Source: Gonocerus acuteangulatus (Eukaryota > Arthropoda > Insecta > Hemiptera > Coreidae). Taken from it: 64,000 nt of DNA. A program made the translations under genes and the position numbers. Below, piece after piece: positions 39,701 through 52,700 of the stretch. Under the pieces are notes generated by a model. It had not been told where the DNA came from, did no database searches, and saw nothing but the letters and a program-made list of their open reading frames with translations. The DNA is taken from assembly GCA_946811695.1 (NCBI GenBank), contig OX328123.1, positions 124,545,896-124,609,895 on the forward strand. Reading direction: 5' to 3'. Numbering within the stretch: position 1 is the stretch's first letter; every line of letters begins with the position of its first letter.

Positions 39701-42700
39701 AGCTCTTCAAAAAAAGTTTCTGAATCAATAATATTATTTGGTGATAACATAACTTCTAAACAACAAAGGGTATTCCGAAGGAGAGATAAAAATTTTTCAC
39801 TTGCCGTGCTGTCTAGTGTTAACTGGAAGCAAAATTTAGTATCACAGACAACTAATAACACAATCAATAGAAACGATTTATTCATAATTATGGATTAAAA
39901 ATAAAATTATGATACCTTATAATTTATAAAACCAGAACGTGCAGTATCTAGAAGTCTTTGGTAGTGGGGAATATTTCCGAAAACACCAAGAGATTGAACT
40001 TTGGTTTCCTTGTCTTTATCTGGTTCTTTTTCTGTAAAATAAACGAATATTATACAGAAATGTTTAGAAAAAAATAAACTAATTCAAATAATAATAAAGG
40101 AAAAATAATAATTCATGCATTACCTAGAACAGCTTGAGTTTTAGAAGGGGAAGTAGATCGTGGAGTTGGTCGTTTTTTAAGAGGTGATGACAGAAAATTT
40201 CGAGCAGGTGAAGTATCTTCCATTACTTTACCAAAAATGTTCATCAACCTCATCACATGAGTCAGAAGATCATCAACTGCAGCTCTGAGCTGAAATTAAT
40301 TATGAGCATTATAATATTCCTATTTCAACACGTTCTTTTTTCAGACTACTGGAAAAAGCTTACCCTGAAGTCATCATTTTTATTTTCTTCTGTCTTTTCA
40401 CCAAGAAATCTCTGTAAACCTTACAAAAAAGAAGAACAATTAATTAACAACAAATTGAACATTAAAAACCAAAAATACAAAATATTTTCCCTTGGGGTTC
40501 TGTTTTACCCTAGCACAAATGATAGTTTGGATTTTAGCCCTTTAGCTGAAATCCTACAAGCTTAATATTAAAGCTACCAATTTGGCCAAATTTAAAACAA
40601 TATTATCACTCTCAAAACTAATGTTGGTAGTGTTCTTCAAAAATTGCAGATAAAGAATGACAAATTATAAAGAAGTAAATTAAATCAGAAAGTTATCATA
40701 CCAAAACTTTAACCACATCTAAAACCAATTACATTTTACCTTTCAAACAGATTATGTAGTTCTAGTTATTTATTATATTGTAAGTACCTAAGCTCTAATT
40801 TATAAACAAAGTTATCTAAAATTTTGCGGAAATGAGGGCTTGGTGAATGGAAGTGGTTTATCAAGATATTTTTCATTTGACTTAGCCATATATTATAACA
40901 TAAAATTGCTGTTCTAACTACTTAGGAATCAAATGATATAAACAAGTTTGTAAAAATATATTTTGAAAGCTAAGTATTTATTTGAGATTGTAGGAGTTGG
41001 ATAGAGAGATTTGTTATCAGGTTCGAACAAATGTTATCACCAACCTCCACTTGAAAAATACTTATTAGAGCACAGGCCTTTTCAGGCAATGCCTGATCCT
41101 TTGTGCTCTGACTAAAGCTGGTTCTTAGTAGAGAGAGAGAGAGAGTCCCGACAGAGAGACCAGAGAGAGAGTCCGTGACTTGATCTTTCTCAGTTATTGG
41201 TGTAATTACTAAAAAGCTATTTGGTTGTATTCACTAGCACAATTAGGCAGTAATAACTGATCATATACGATAATGAAAGTGAGGTTAACTAAAAGATTTG
41301 TTAAGCTGCTAAAATACCCTCAAACCAAAACAAGATGACTTTGTAAGGCAAGTCTCCTTTTTGATTAACTGGCCATTGATTGAAGTCTACTCTTCAAATA
41401 GATATATTCTTTTATCATATATGTTGTTCTAATAATTGGCATCCAAATTAAGCAAAAGTAGAAAAGTACAACAAACATAACAAATTATTATGTTAAAATA
41501 TTATAGAATTCGTCATTATACTGAAACGATATTTAGTAATTTAGGAAGCTCATAGTGTTCAGATGTAATATTAACTCCCCAATGCTTAACTTGCTCATTT
41601 AAAGTTATGCCTTACCTTACATTTTATCAAGATATGTAGACAGTCAAACCCAACAAATGTGTGGTGTATGACATTAAAACTAATTCAACCATAGCAGTAA
41701 TACATACCAATAAACAGTTTAGAAGCAAGCTTCAATAGCCACTGGTGGCATTCTAGATCAAGAGATACAGGGGACTTTGCCAGAAGTGTAACGACTATGC
41801 AAAATAAACCTCCATCTATTGAAGACCTGGAAAAGTTGGCTATCTTGGTTATTTATTTTCTTATAATAATATATTCCCAGCTTAAATTAAATGATTAGGT
41901 TACGGTACCTTTCCAAATTTTCTTGAACACAACATTGCCATGAAACAGGATATCCAGAGGGTGGATATTCATCTGACAGATTAGAAAGGGCTTCAATACA
42001 TCCAAACTAGAACAAAACATATCAATTTACTAAATATTTAGCAGCACATTAGAAAGAAAAACTTCAAATGACATATCATTTTAAATTTTCTTTTCATAAT
42101 CCACCAAACAATAATAGGATGTTTATAATCTCAACAAAGTATTAAATTTCATAATTGAAGGGCTGAGTGTTGGGGATAGAAATGATTTTAATTGGACCAA
42201 TTAAAATCATTTCTGTTATCACACTCATTTTTTTCAGATTCTTTTCTCCAACTTTAACTCTAATTTTCTCAGTTTGTTCTAATTATAATTAGAACAAACT
42301 CCGTTGATTTTCAGAGCAATTTATTAACCTCCTCCTTTCAATTCCCTTTGCACTCATAATGCTTTTTTTTATAACTAATATTAAAAGTAATTTCATACAA
42401 CTTACTGTAAGGTGCTTAGATGATGATAAAGTTAAAGTTTCAACAAGGATATTAACGACCCTCGAAAGTGTATTTTCAGTAACAGAATCATGAACAACTT
42501 GATCAAATCCTGTAGGATGAAAGAGAAATTTAGATTATTTATGTATATGCATATAAACAAATTAGGAAAATATTAAATAATTTCACCTTTCATAAATGAG
42601 TTGGAAAACATTTTTGAAGAAAGGCTGATACCTCTTGCTACAATAACATCATCAGCTCCATAATCAATAGGAAAATGTAAATTTTTAACAATCCTAGAAG

Positions 42701-45700
42701 CAATGTATTTTTTTATTACTCATTTACATCATCTTCTATAATCTATTGATAACTTAGGAAAGAAAAGACATGTGTAAATTATTAAAGACATGTATATTTC
42801 ATTTTATTTAAGTATTTTTGTTTTAAAGGACAAACCAGCTTTGGATAATTTATCATAATTTTTCATAGCAAGGAAGATGTTTCCTGCAAAATAAAAAACT
42901 TTGAAGAAGATAAATATGACATTTGATAATATTAGCTAAAGTTGAAAGGCAAATTTCTACTCTCAAGAATCATTTCTCCAAAGTTAATTTTTGGAAAAAT
43001 TACAAAATCATCCATTGATCATTTTTGAAAATATTCTCAATGCTTCTAGGTAACATTTCTTTCTGTTTATATCCTCTTTTTAATAATTCTTAGACTTTAA
43101 TATCCAGTTTTAGCCCCAATGAAAGATGTGCCTTTTAAATTATTTAGTTGTGGTTTTGTTTAATCATAACAGTAAGTAAAGGCTAAAATTAATGAAATCC
43201 ATTGTTGCTAGTATGTTTTTATTTATTTATTTTCTGAATGACTTTTTATTTATTTGTTGTAGAAATGTTAGCGTAATGGTCACAATTTGGGGTTAAGCAC
43301 ACTTTAGGATGGCGAATTGAGTGAATTCATTTATCTATCTAAAAATGAAGGATCCCTATCCAAGATAGTTTGTAAAAACAAACTGACCGCAGGAACTGTA
43401 TCATCTTAAGGAATTCCCATATTTTTTTTTTGTTTTGTTTATGGCGCTTCGACATCTGGGCAATTAGCACCGGAATTCCCATATTACACTTATATCTGCT
43501 GGTATTCGGAAAGCTTAGAATATAAATACTTAATGTTCCACTTTCAATAGAACAAAAGTTCATAAACCTCCCCAAAATAAGTAGTGCAATCAAAATTCAC
43601 GCTACAACCTTTTTTGCAGGAAATTTATTCGGCTGTGGAAAAATTATCTTTCACTTATCATGATTTAGAAACATTTAAGAAAATATATGGTGAGTCCAAA
43701 ACTGATCATGTATATTGATGCATTTTTTTTGTAACCTACATCCTAAACAACTCAAAATGTTTTTTTTTTTTTTTCAATCAAACACTTTTTTTTCTCATTA
43801 ATACAAGAAATTAAAATTTTAAAACAAGTACTTACTGAACAATCCCTTCACAAGTTGTTTTTCTTACTCTATTATCTTCATTTCCCAAGAAATCATGAAT
43901 TATAAGTTTCAGTAGTTTAGACTGAAAATCAGAACTACCTTTTAAGAAATAAACACATTGAAAGGGTAGTGAACATAGGAGTTCAACAAGTTTCACCTGA
44001 AAAAAATTGATATTGTGAAGCCAGTAATATATTCAAGAAACAATAATAATATTTTGACAATTTATGAATTGGGGCAAACATTAAATGCACTTTTTAATAG
44101 TAACCTTAACAAGCCAGTAGGGGTTAAGAGTGACTTCCAACAACTTATCTAAGATTGTTTCAGCACTTTTATAGTGACAACTATCCATTATATCCGGCAG
44201 GCACAAAACAAGGGCAGAGAGTGAATGTCGTATGCAGACTGATGATTCATCTTGGATGCCCTGAGAAAAATTAAAAACATAGCATGGCAGTTCCAAAATT
44301 AAAACATACAATTTAAGGATAACATTATTAACTATTTAAATACGCAGGTCATGAAATGAATGCAATATGATAATGGTTATACATACCATAATTAAAATAT
44401 TAATAAAGTCTTCTAAGTTGATATTTTTTTCAGGGAACCATTGCGGACCATAATTTGCTTGGTTGAATAAGGAATGTATGAGGTTACCGATCACCAACCT
44501 TATAAGACCCCTAAGTTGTTGATCTGAATGATTAGCAAAGCATGTTATATCACAGATGTGGGAGAAACCTAAAATTAAAACTATAATTATATCTAAATTT
44601 CTCAAAATACAAGTTTTTGTGGCTATCACAGACTTACAGGCTTGAAATAACTGCCATAAAAATTATATTTCTTGTCTTACTATTATAATAAAGAATTATA
44701 AAAAAAGTTGCTTAAAACTTTGGGGAACAAAAGATCTAAGGCATAATATTTTTCCATGAACCCTTTCTATTTAGAAGAATAATTAAGGCTTTTCTGTAGA
44801 TGTGGTATTTTTTTTAATTAATTGTAATACAAACTTAAAACATACAACAATATTTTATTTTACTTAGTAAATCAACTGTGAAAATGCAAATAAAATAATT
44901 TATAAATGGATATTCATATCAGTTCTAACACATGAGCTAATATTTGTTTTTTTTTATCAAACACAAATAATTAAAATTAAAAACCTCAGAGAAGAAGTAA
45001 TATTTTCATGATGATACATTGGAAATTATGGAATCAGTTGTTAAATGAAGACATTGTAATAATCTAATTATCATACCTGTACGTAGAGTCCGTCGTTACT
45101 AGCATCAGTGTGAGTACTATGGGCGAGCACTTTCGACATAAACACATCATCCTCAAGCCGGTGCTAAGTCAGTACTGAGTCTAGGTTGTATTGTTATGGT
45201 ATTTATACCGGCTTTATAGAAGGCAATTACCTACGGCGTCATAACCCTATCTGAATAAAACACCTGCACAGATGCCGACAAAGAAATTTACTTGGACATC
45301 CCTTCACCGATGATGTAACAAACTGACTTTACCCCACTATAAATACCATGACAAGGCAACCCAGACTCAGTACTGACTTAGCTCCGGCTTGAGGATGATG
45401 TGTTTACATCGAAAGCACTCGCCCATAGTACTTACACTGATACCAGTGACGACGGACTCTACATAGTACAGGTATGACAAAAGTACATTTACTGGCGAAC
45501 CTAACCCTTTAAATTATTTACCTAATATTAACCAGTATAATATTCTCCTAAAATTAGTTGCATTATAGAAAAACTCTTAAAATCCAAATAAAAATACAAA
45601 TTTATTTATAAAAAGGTTACTAACATCATTAATAAGATATTTTTGGATGCCAAGGGTCAAGGTTTCATTTCCCACTAGTTGTAAAAACAAAACAAAAAAG

Positions 45701-46716
45701 GCATTAGCTCTATCCTAGCATGAAAAGAATGGTAACCTTGGTAACCTCTAGATAAACCGTCCTAAAATCTGTATTATTTATATGAGGACCCTAAAATATA
45801 AATAAATAAGATATTTTGCATTCAATGTGTCTAGCAAATTTAATAAATGAAAGCCCTCAGTTTTCTCTTAATATTTCTTATTTTTGCTATTTTCATTCAT
45901 TGATAGTGCCTCATTTCTCACAATAAATTCACAAGAGCCCTCTTCTCTTTTCGTTCTTTAGCAAAGCATATAATAATATGCAACTAACATTTTCCTTTTC
46001 TACAAAACAGTATGCCATGATTAGTCTTGTTAAATATAACAAACCATCACGACTGCAAAAATCCATTACATGGTTCAATTAATTATCCTGAGTTTTGCTG
46101 AACTTGTTTTTATTTCTGTACAAATTTTTGATTTTCCTTATTACTGGGTGCATTTTATATTTAAAAAATGGAAATGTTAATTTTGAGAATTAAATTTTGT
46201 AATTTTGTGGGAGTTGGTATTCAAAATCTGATTAGACAAGATCAGAGACTCATGCTATTGAAGCTCGTAACTTATCTAAATTTACAGGATAATTATTCTA
46301 AAGAAATATTAAACTTACCTTTTGGAGTACTTAGCCCATTTTTATCCACTGTTTGAAAGAAAATATTCGGTGAGAGCCTGACCAGTTGACTGAGACAAGT
46401 TATTGCTAGAGATCTGACAGAAACCCGTACACTCCCGCATTCTGGAACCAGAAAAGCAGTAACGAGTTTCCTTGCTGTATAAAGTAATGGGCTCTGGCAA
46501 CTGTCAGTAACTTCACCAATATCCCAGGCCTGCAACGGAATATAAATACACAATTAATACTAAAATATAATGATGTACTCATTATAGTAAAGGTTGTTAC
46601 CTCTTGAGAGTAATCAAGAGAGGACTTAAATATTTGTTAGAATCTAGAAAAGATTAGTAGCTTGTTATTTAAAAAATCTTTTAAACAGACTTCCAAAAGC
46701 TAGACAGCTTCTAAGC

Positions 46717-46752
<36 letters not shown>

Positions 46753-49700
46753 GTCCCGTAACAGGCCACAAGGGCCCAGAGGGGCAGATACTGTAGAGGT
46801 ATCTGATTCTTGACCATACGGCACACTAGGGAGATAGTGTGGTCAACACTATGCTCCGGCCGCCTGATTTTCCCCTTGGCTGCTTCGACTGCTAGAGTCA
46901 TTAGCACCCAAGGTACCCATTATTAATTAAATTAATTAAAGGCTGGGTGAGCCTAGGGACGATCTGGGACCCCAAATCCAACCCTCGAACGGCAGCACTG
47001 GAAGAAAAAATCTTTAGTGCGCGCTCGGGTTTTGAACCTGGTCCTCCAGTTCATTAGTCGAGTGCTCTACCACTGAGCTAACCTCGTCCCCTTCTAAGCC
47101 ATACCTGCCTGATAATATGTAGGATGGATAATATGCCTGATAATATGTAGGGCAGATGGAAGGTACTTCCAGGAGGGGTAAAGGAATTGCCGAGAGGAAT
47201 GTACCTAGTCGCGTCCATTCCGGATTCACATCTCCAGATAATTCAGGAGAGAAGCGGTAAGATATGCCACGGCTTTCACAGGGTGGATATGAGGGTAAAG
47301 AAGAAGAAGGAGGAGGACAAGGATGAGATTGAGGTGGAGGGGACTCAAGCTCCGGAGGGAGAGGAAGGTGACGGTCGGGAGGCCGTGGCTGGTTCTGGGG
47401 AGGGGAGGCCTGACCAACCCCTGGAAGTTGAGAGGAGGGACAGTGGGGTTGTGGAAGATGGTCGGTCTGCTTCGGGCAGGCGGCCGTCCAAGCAAACTCC
47501 GGGTTGCTCCCAAACTGGAGGTGGAAGGACCGAGGTCTCCCCAGAGCCGGGCACGGGAGCCAGGGCCGAAGGTAGGAAAGCCCCGTCAAAGGGCGGTCCT
47601 GCCGAGGATCCTCCCCCCCCCCTCATAACAACGGATGGTGCGTCTGCTGCAGGTGAACCTTCACCACTGCAAGGCTGCCACAGGAGCTCTGCAGCAGTAT
47701 GTGGTGAGTCATTATATTGATATTGTTTTAATTCAAGAACCGTGGGTTAATAACAACAGAATTATGGGTCTTGGATTCAAGGGGTTTAAGATCTATAAGC
47801 ATGAATGTAATAATCCCAGAGCATGCATTTTGGTTAGGTCTGATATAACATGTTTTCCACTGAGGTTCCTATTTTCTAGAGATTCTATTCCAGTGGAGGT
47901 AGAAGCCAACAGGCGGAAGCTGGTGTTGGCATCCACCTATTTACCTGGCGATCAGGAAATCCCAACCACGAGTCTGGAGAATCTGGTGGAGTATGCAAGG
48001 ATGGAGAGGAAGGCGATGGTGATTGGAACTGTCGCCAACGCCCACCATCAGATATGGGGTAGCAGGGATACCAATGATAGAGGTGAGTCTCTGTTTGAAT
48101 TTTTAGTTATTAATAACATTAATGTCAAGAATGTGGAGAATAGTCCGACATTCGAGACAAGGAATAGAAGAGAGGTTCTCGATTTGACTTTAGCTATAGG
48201 GGGCTCTGCAAGCTTCAGCCTACGAAATTGGCATGTTTCAAGGGAATTTTCAGGGTCAGACCATAAGTACATTAGGTTTGACATTGAGGGTAGGCTAACG
48301 GAGAGCCTAACATATAGAAACCCAAGAAATACCAACTGGGGAGGGTATGTACAGAACCTAGAGCAGGGGCTGAAAAGCTGCCCTACATCGGCAGTCAATC
48401 CACTCGAGATTGATCTTATGAATGACAAGGTCACCGAGGTTATCGTGCGGTCCTTTGAGGAGAACTGCAATATTACGGAGAAAAGGAATTTCAGAAAGGT
48501 CCCTTGGTGGAACAGAAATCTGGAAGAGGCGAGGAAAAGAACTAGGAGGCTCTTCAACAAAGCGAAAAGGAATGGTGGCTGGCAGGAATATAGGAAAGCC
48601 TTAACTGAGTATAATATGCTCATAAGACAGTCTAAAAGACAATCATGGAGAGACTTCTGTGAACAGATTGAAGAAGTAAGTACGGGGGCGAGGGTCCACA
48701 AGGCCCTGGATAAAAGTGGCACGGATTGCGAATTAGGGTCCTTGAAAGGGCCCGATGGGAATACTTGTAGTACTCAGCAAACACTCGAGGTGCTGCTGGG
48801 GGCGTACTTTCCAGGGTGCGTACGATATGAAGATCAGGCTAATAGGGTTGGCTGGATAAGGAAACAATCCGATTGGAAACAGGCCCACAGGATAGTAACT
48901 CCTCAGGCGGTAAGATGGGCTATCAGGTCTTTTGATTTTTTTAAGTCACCTGGATGTGATAGGATATACCCGGCCTTGTTGCAGAAAGGGATGGAACTTC
49001 TGATCAGTCCATTGATCAGGCTATTAGGAGTAGTTTAGCCTGGGGATATATCCCAGACAGATGGAACGAGGTAAGGGTGGTGTTTATACCAAAACCAGGG
49101 AAGCCTACGTATGAGGAGGCAAAAGCCTTCAGACCAATATGCCTATCCTCCTTTCTGTTGAAGACAATGGAGAAGGTCATAAACAGGTATTTGGGGATGA
49201 ATAATCCTCGGGTTGGTAACCTGAAACATCAGCATGCCTATCAGAAGGGTAAATCATGCGAATCAGCGTTACACACGGTAGTAAGCGAGATTGAGGATTC
49301 CCTACAGGCCAAAGAGATAGCCCTAGGAGCGTTTCTAGATATTGAAGGGGCGTTTGATAACACATCGGTTGATGTGGTTTCTAGCGCTCTTGAGGTCTTT
49401 GGGACAGAAAGGTGTATCACAGAATGGGTTAAGGGCATGCTAAGTAACAGGATAATTCATGCTACCAAAGGGAGCGGAAGCATCAAGGTCAAGGCGACTA
49501 CAGGGTGCCCGCAAAGGGGAGTGCTATCACCACTGATATGGAGTATGGTGGTGGACTCATTACTGGCGAAACTCAATGATGCGGGATTTAAGGCAATTGG
49601 GTATGCAGATGACATAGCTATTATCATCAAAGGCAAGGTGCGGTCGGTAATGGCAGACTTAATGGAGAGCGCACTAAAGATCACATCGGACTGGTGCAAC

Positions 49701-52700
49701 GAGAAGGGACTGAGTATCAACCCTATGAAGACAGTACTGGCCCCCTTCACTAATAAAAGGAAGCTGGATGGGCTGAGAAATCCGAGCTTCAGAGGAGAGG
49801 TGGTACCCTATAGTGATAAGGTAAAATACTTGGGAGCGGTTCTAGACCGGCGACTAAACTGGAAGGAACATATCACTCTAGTTACAAATAGAGCCATAAG
49901 GTTGTTTTGGGTATGCAGGAACCTGAGTGGAAAGAACTGGGGCATTAGCCCTTGTATAACGCACTGGATCTATACAGCAATGATAAGACCGGTGATGACG
50001 TATCGGTGCGTGGTATGGTGGCATAAGTTGGCCACCAAGTCCTTCAGCGCCAAATTGAGGAAGGTACAAAGATTGGGGTGCTTATTGGTCACGGGAGCGA
50101 TGAGGTCAACACCTGTGATAGCAATGGAGGCCATTCTTAACCTGCTGCCAATTGATGTATTCATCGAAGCGGAGGCAATGAAATCGGCATATAGAATGAC
50201 GAAACAGGAGGTCATAGGCAATCCTAAAGAGGAAATAGGACACTCCCAGATTCTCTCAAAGATAGGGATGATCCCTGAACTAAGCATGCCGTCAGACATG
50301 ATGAGGAGCAGGTCAAGCACTGCAAGGAGGTACGGAGTAGAAATACATGGCATCTGTACTGGTAAAGAGGATATCTTTAAGCCACCTAATGGCACTAACA
50401 TTTACACGGACGGCTCCAAAACTATACATGGAGCAGGAGCAGGGGTCTGGAGTGGGGGTAAGGGTGGCTTAAGGCTACAAATTTCCCTTGGAAAAACCCC
50501 AACTGTGTTCCAGGCGGATATACGCCATTTTAGCGGCGGCCCACAGCATGAGCGAGAGGGGAGTCCGTAGGAAGAAGATTAATATTCTTACGGACAGTCA
50601 GGCTGCATGCAAAGCATTAAGGAGTCAGGAGACTACCTCAAGAGTGGTGGACGAGTGTCAGTCAAGGCTCAGGACTTAGGAATAAATTCAGTAAAAAGGA
50701 CATCTTTCTGGATATGTCCAGAAGAGACCTGAGGGAGACGGTTGCAACGATCCCAGGCCATTGTACGATGAACAAACATATGTATGCTATGAAAATGAAG
50801 TCCTCTCCGGTATGTAGGTGGTGCAAGGACAAGGAGGAGACACCCAAGCACGTCATATTCGAATGTGTTACATTAGGAAGGAGGTGGTTCATGCATTTTG
50901 GCAGCCTTGGAGAGGATGAGATCAGGAGGTCGGCTGAAGTCTGGCATTATCTGAGATTCATCAGAAGTCTGAGAGAAGCCTAAGCAGGCATACAGGACTC
51001 GCACAATAGGACAACTGGCCGAGGTGCACCCCGTGTTGGCGGGGGTCTTGAGTCATAATTTATTCTATTCTATTCTATTATTTATAATATTGAATCTAGA
51101 TAATTTTTAGACAGTTGTCATATATGAGAAGAGGGTATGGAGCCCTCCCTCTCCCTGGTGTACTAGGGCAACACTCCCCCTGGTATCTGGGAATACGGGT
51201 ACCATAGGAGAGCTGGAGAAGCCCACCGTCAGCCAGCCATGGCCAGGCGTGGCTGCTGGAGAAGCCCACTATCCAGAAAGGATTAATGGGAGTTGGTCCA
51301 AAAATGGTAGCACCGGATGAGTTGGTTGCAAGGGCCCTTCAGGTTCGCCAGTCACATGCGTAGTGGCAAGTGTTAGATAGAAGCTCCAGAACAGTTTGCG
51401 CAGGATTCTGGGGACTAACTGTTTCGGAGTGGAAGCTGGAGATGTAGGTATTCCTTTCCGGGGATGTACCTGCAAGCTTACTGCATACGAGTGAAGGTGT
51501 TTGTACGAGGGGGGGCTTATGGGGTGCACCCATACCTTTGTGTCGGTGGGAGTGTGAATAGGTGAGAGGTGTTGGAGGCTTAACATGCTGGGCTCATTGT
51601 TTTTCTACCTCTTTCAATGCACAAAATGTCATATATGGGGAAGTTACATCCAAAAAATATCTTATTGAGTATGGCAGAATACTATGGCAGAATACTTATT
51701 GAGTAATGGCAAACTACTAAGTACACCAGAAATTATAATTATTTCATCTTCACACTTGTTTATCCAGATAAGGCTAAAAAATGGCAAAACATACTTTAAT
51801 GATTGAAAGTAGCAGTAAAAATGTACCATGGTCTTACAGACTTCCAACTTTTTTTGTGAGGCTGGATGATAAAATTTGATATTCAATTTCTAGTCGATTT
51901 ATATATTATAGAAAATAAATGGTAAAAACAAATATATTACACACTAAAGTGAAATTACCATGGGGTGGAGTGAATTTAAAGGAGGAGAAGGTGATTCTCG
52001 ACTGTAATAAACATCATGATCAGGAGTCTGTGAATTGACAGTCCTCACAAAAGCGGGACTAAAGTCTTCACTCATGACAGATTCAGAGTCAGGGTAATCT
52101 GTAAAAAAATTAATACAACATTAGTATATTTCTAGCCAATTGTATTATTTTAGGGCAGGGAGAGAGAAAGATATTTATAACAAATCCCATAATGAAAATA
52201 CTTTTTAAAAGGTTTTCTGAGTATAAAGGAGCTAAATGTTTCATTATTTTTGTATGCATTTAATTTTTTTTTTTGTTTGATATTAATAAATTTAAAAAAC
52301 ATTGGCTGCTATTTACTCTCTACTTACTCTATTCAACGCTATTTACTCTTATTCAACTAATCATAATGTAGAAATATATTATTATTATACTGCTTTAAAC
52401 AACTCATGAACTATGCAAAGGGGCCGGGTAGCAGAGGGAAAACCTCATTCAATAGGCTCAAACTTATCTTTTATGAACTTTAGTGGATACAAGAATGTCT
52501 AGAGCTTACAAAACTTACCACTAGCTATCACAAAAAGCTGTCAGAGTGGTGGCTTAGTCTCGAATGGGTTAATGCAATATAATCTAATACAGAGTCCTTA
52601 CATTCATTTGTTTTAATATAATTAGCTTCAAAAATGCTGGTAGAAAGAATAAATTACAAGGAGTTGAAAGCAAAGCATCAACATACACCAAATAACTCAA

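Noticed and set aside
48048..48722. 224-codon minus-strand ORF
   Set aside because: Exact antisense of the LINE endonuclease ORF; no domain of its own.
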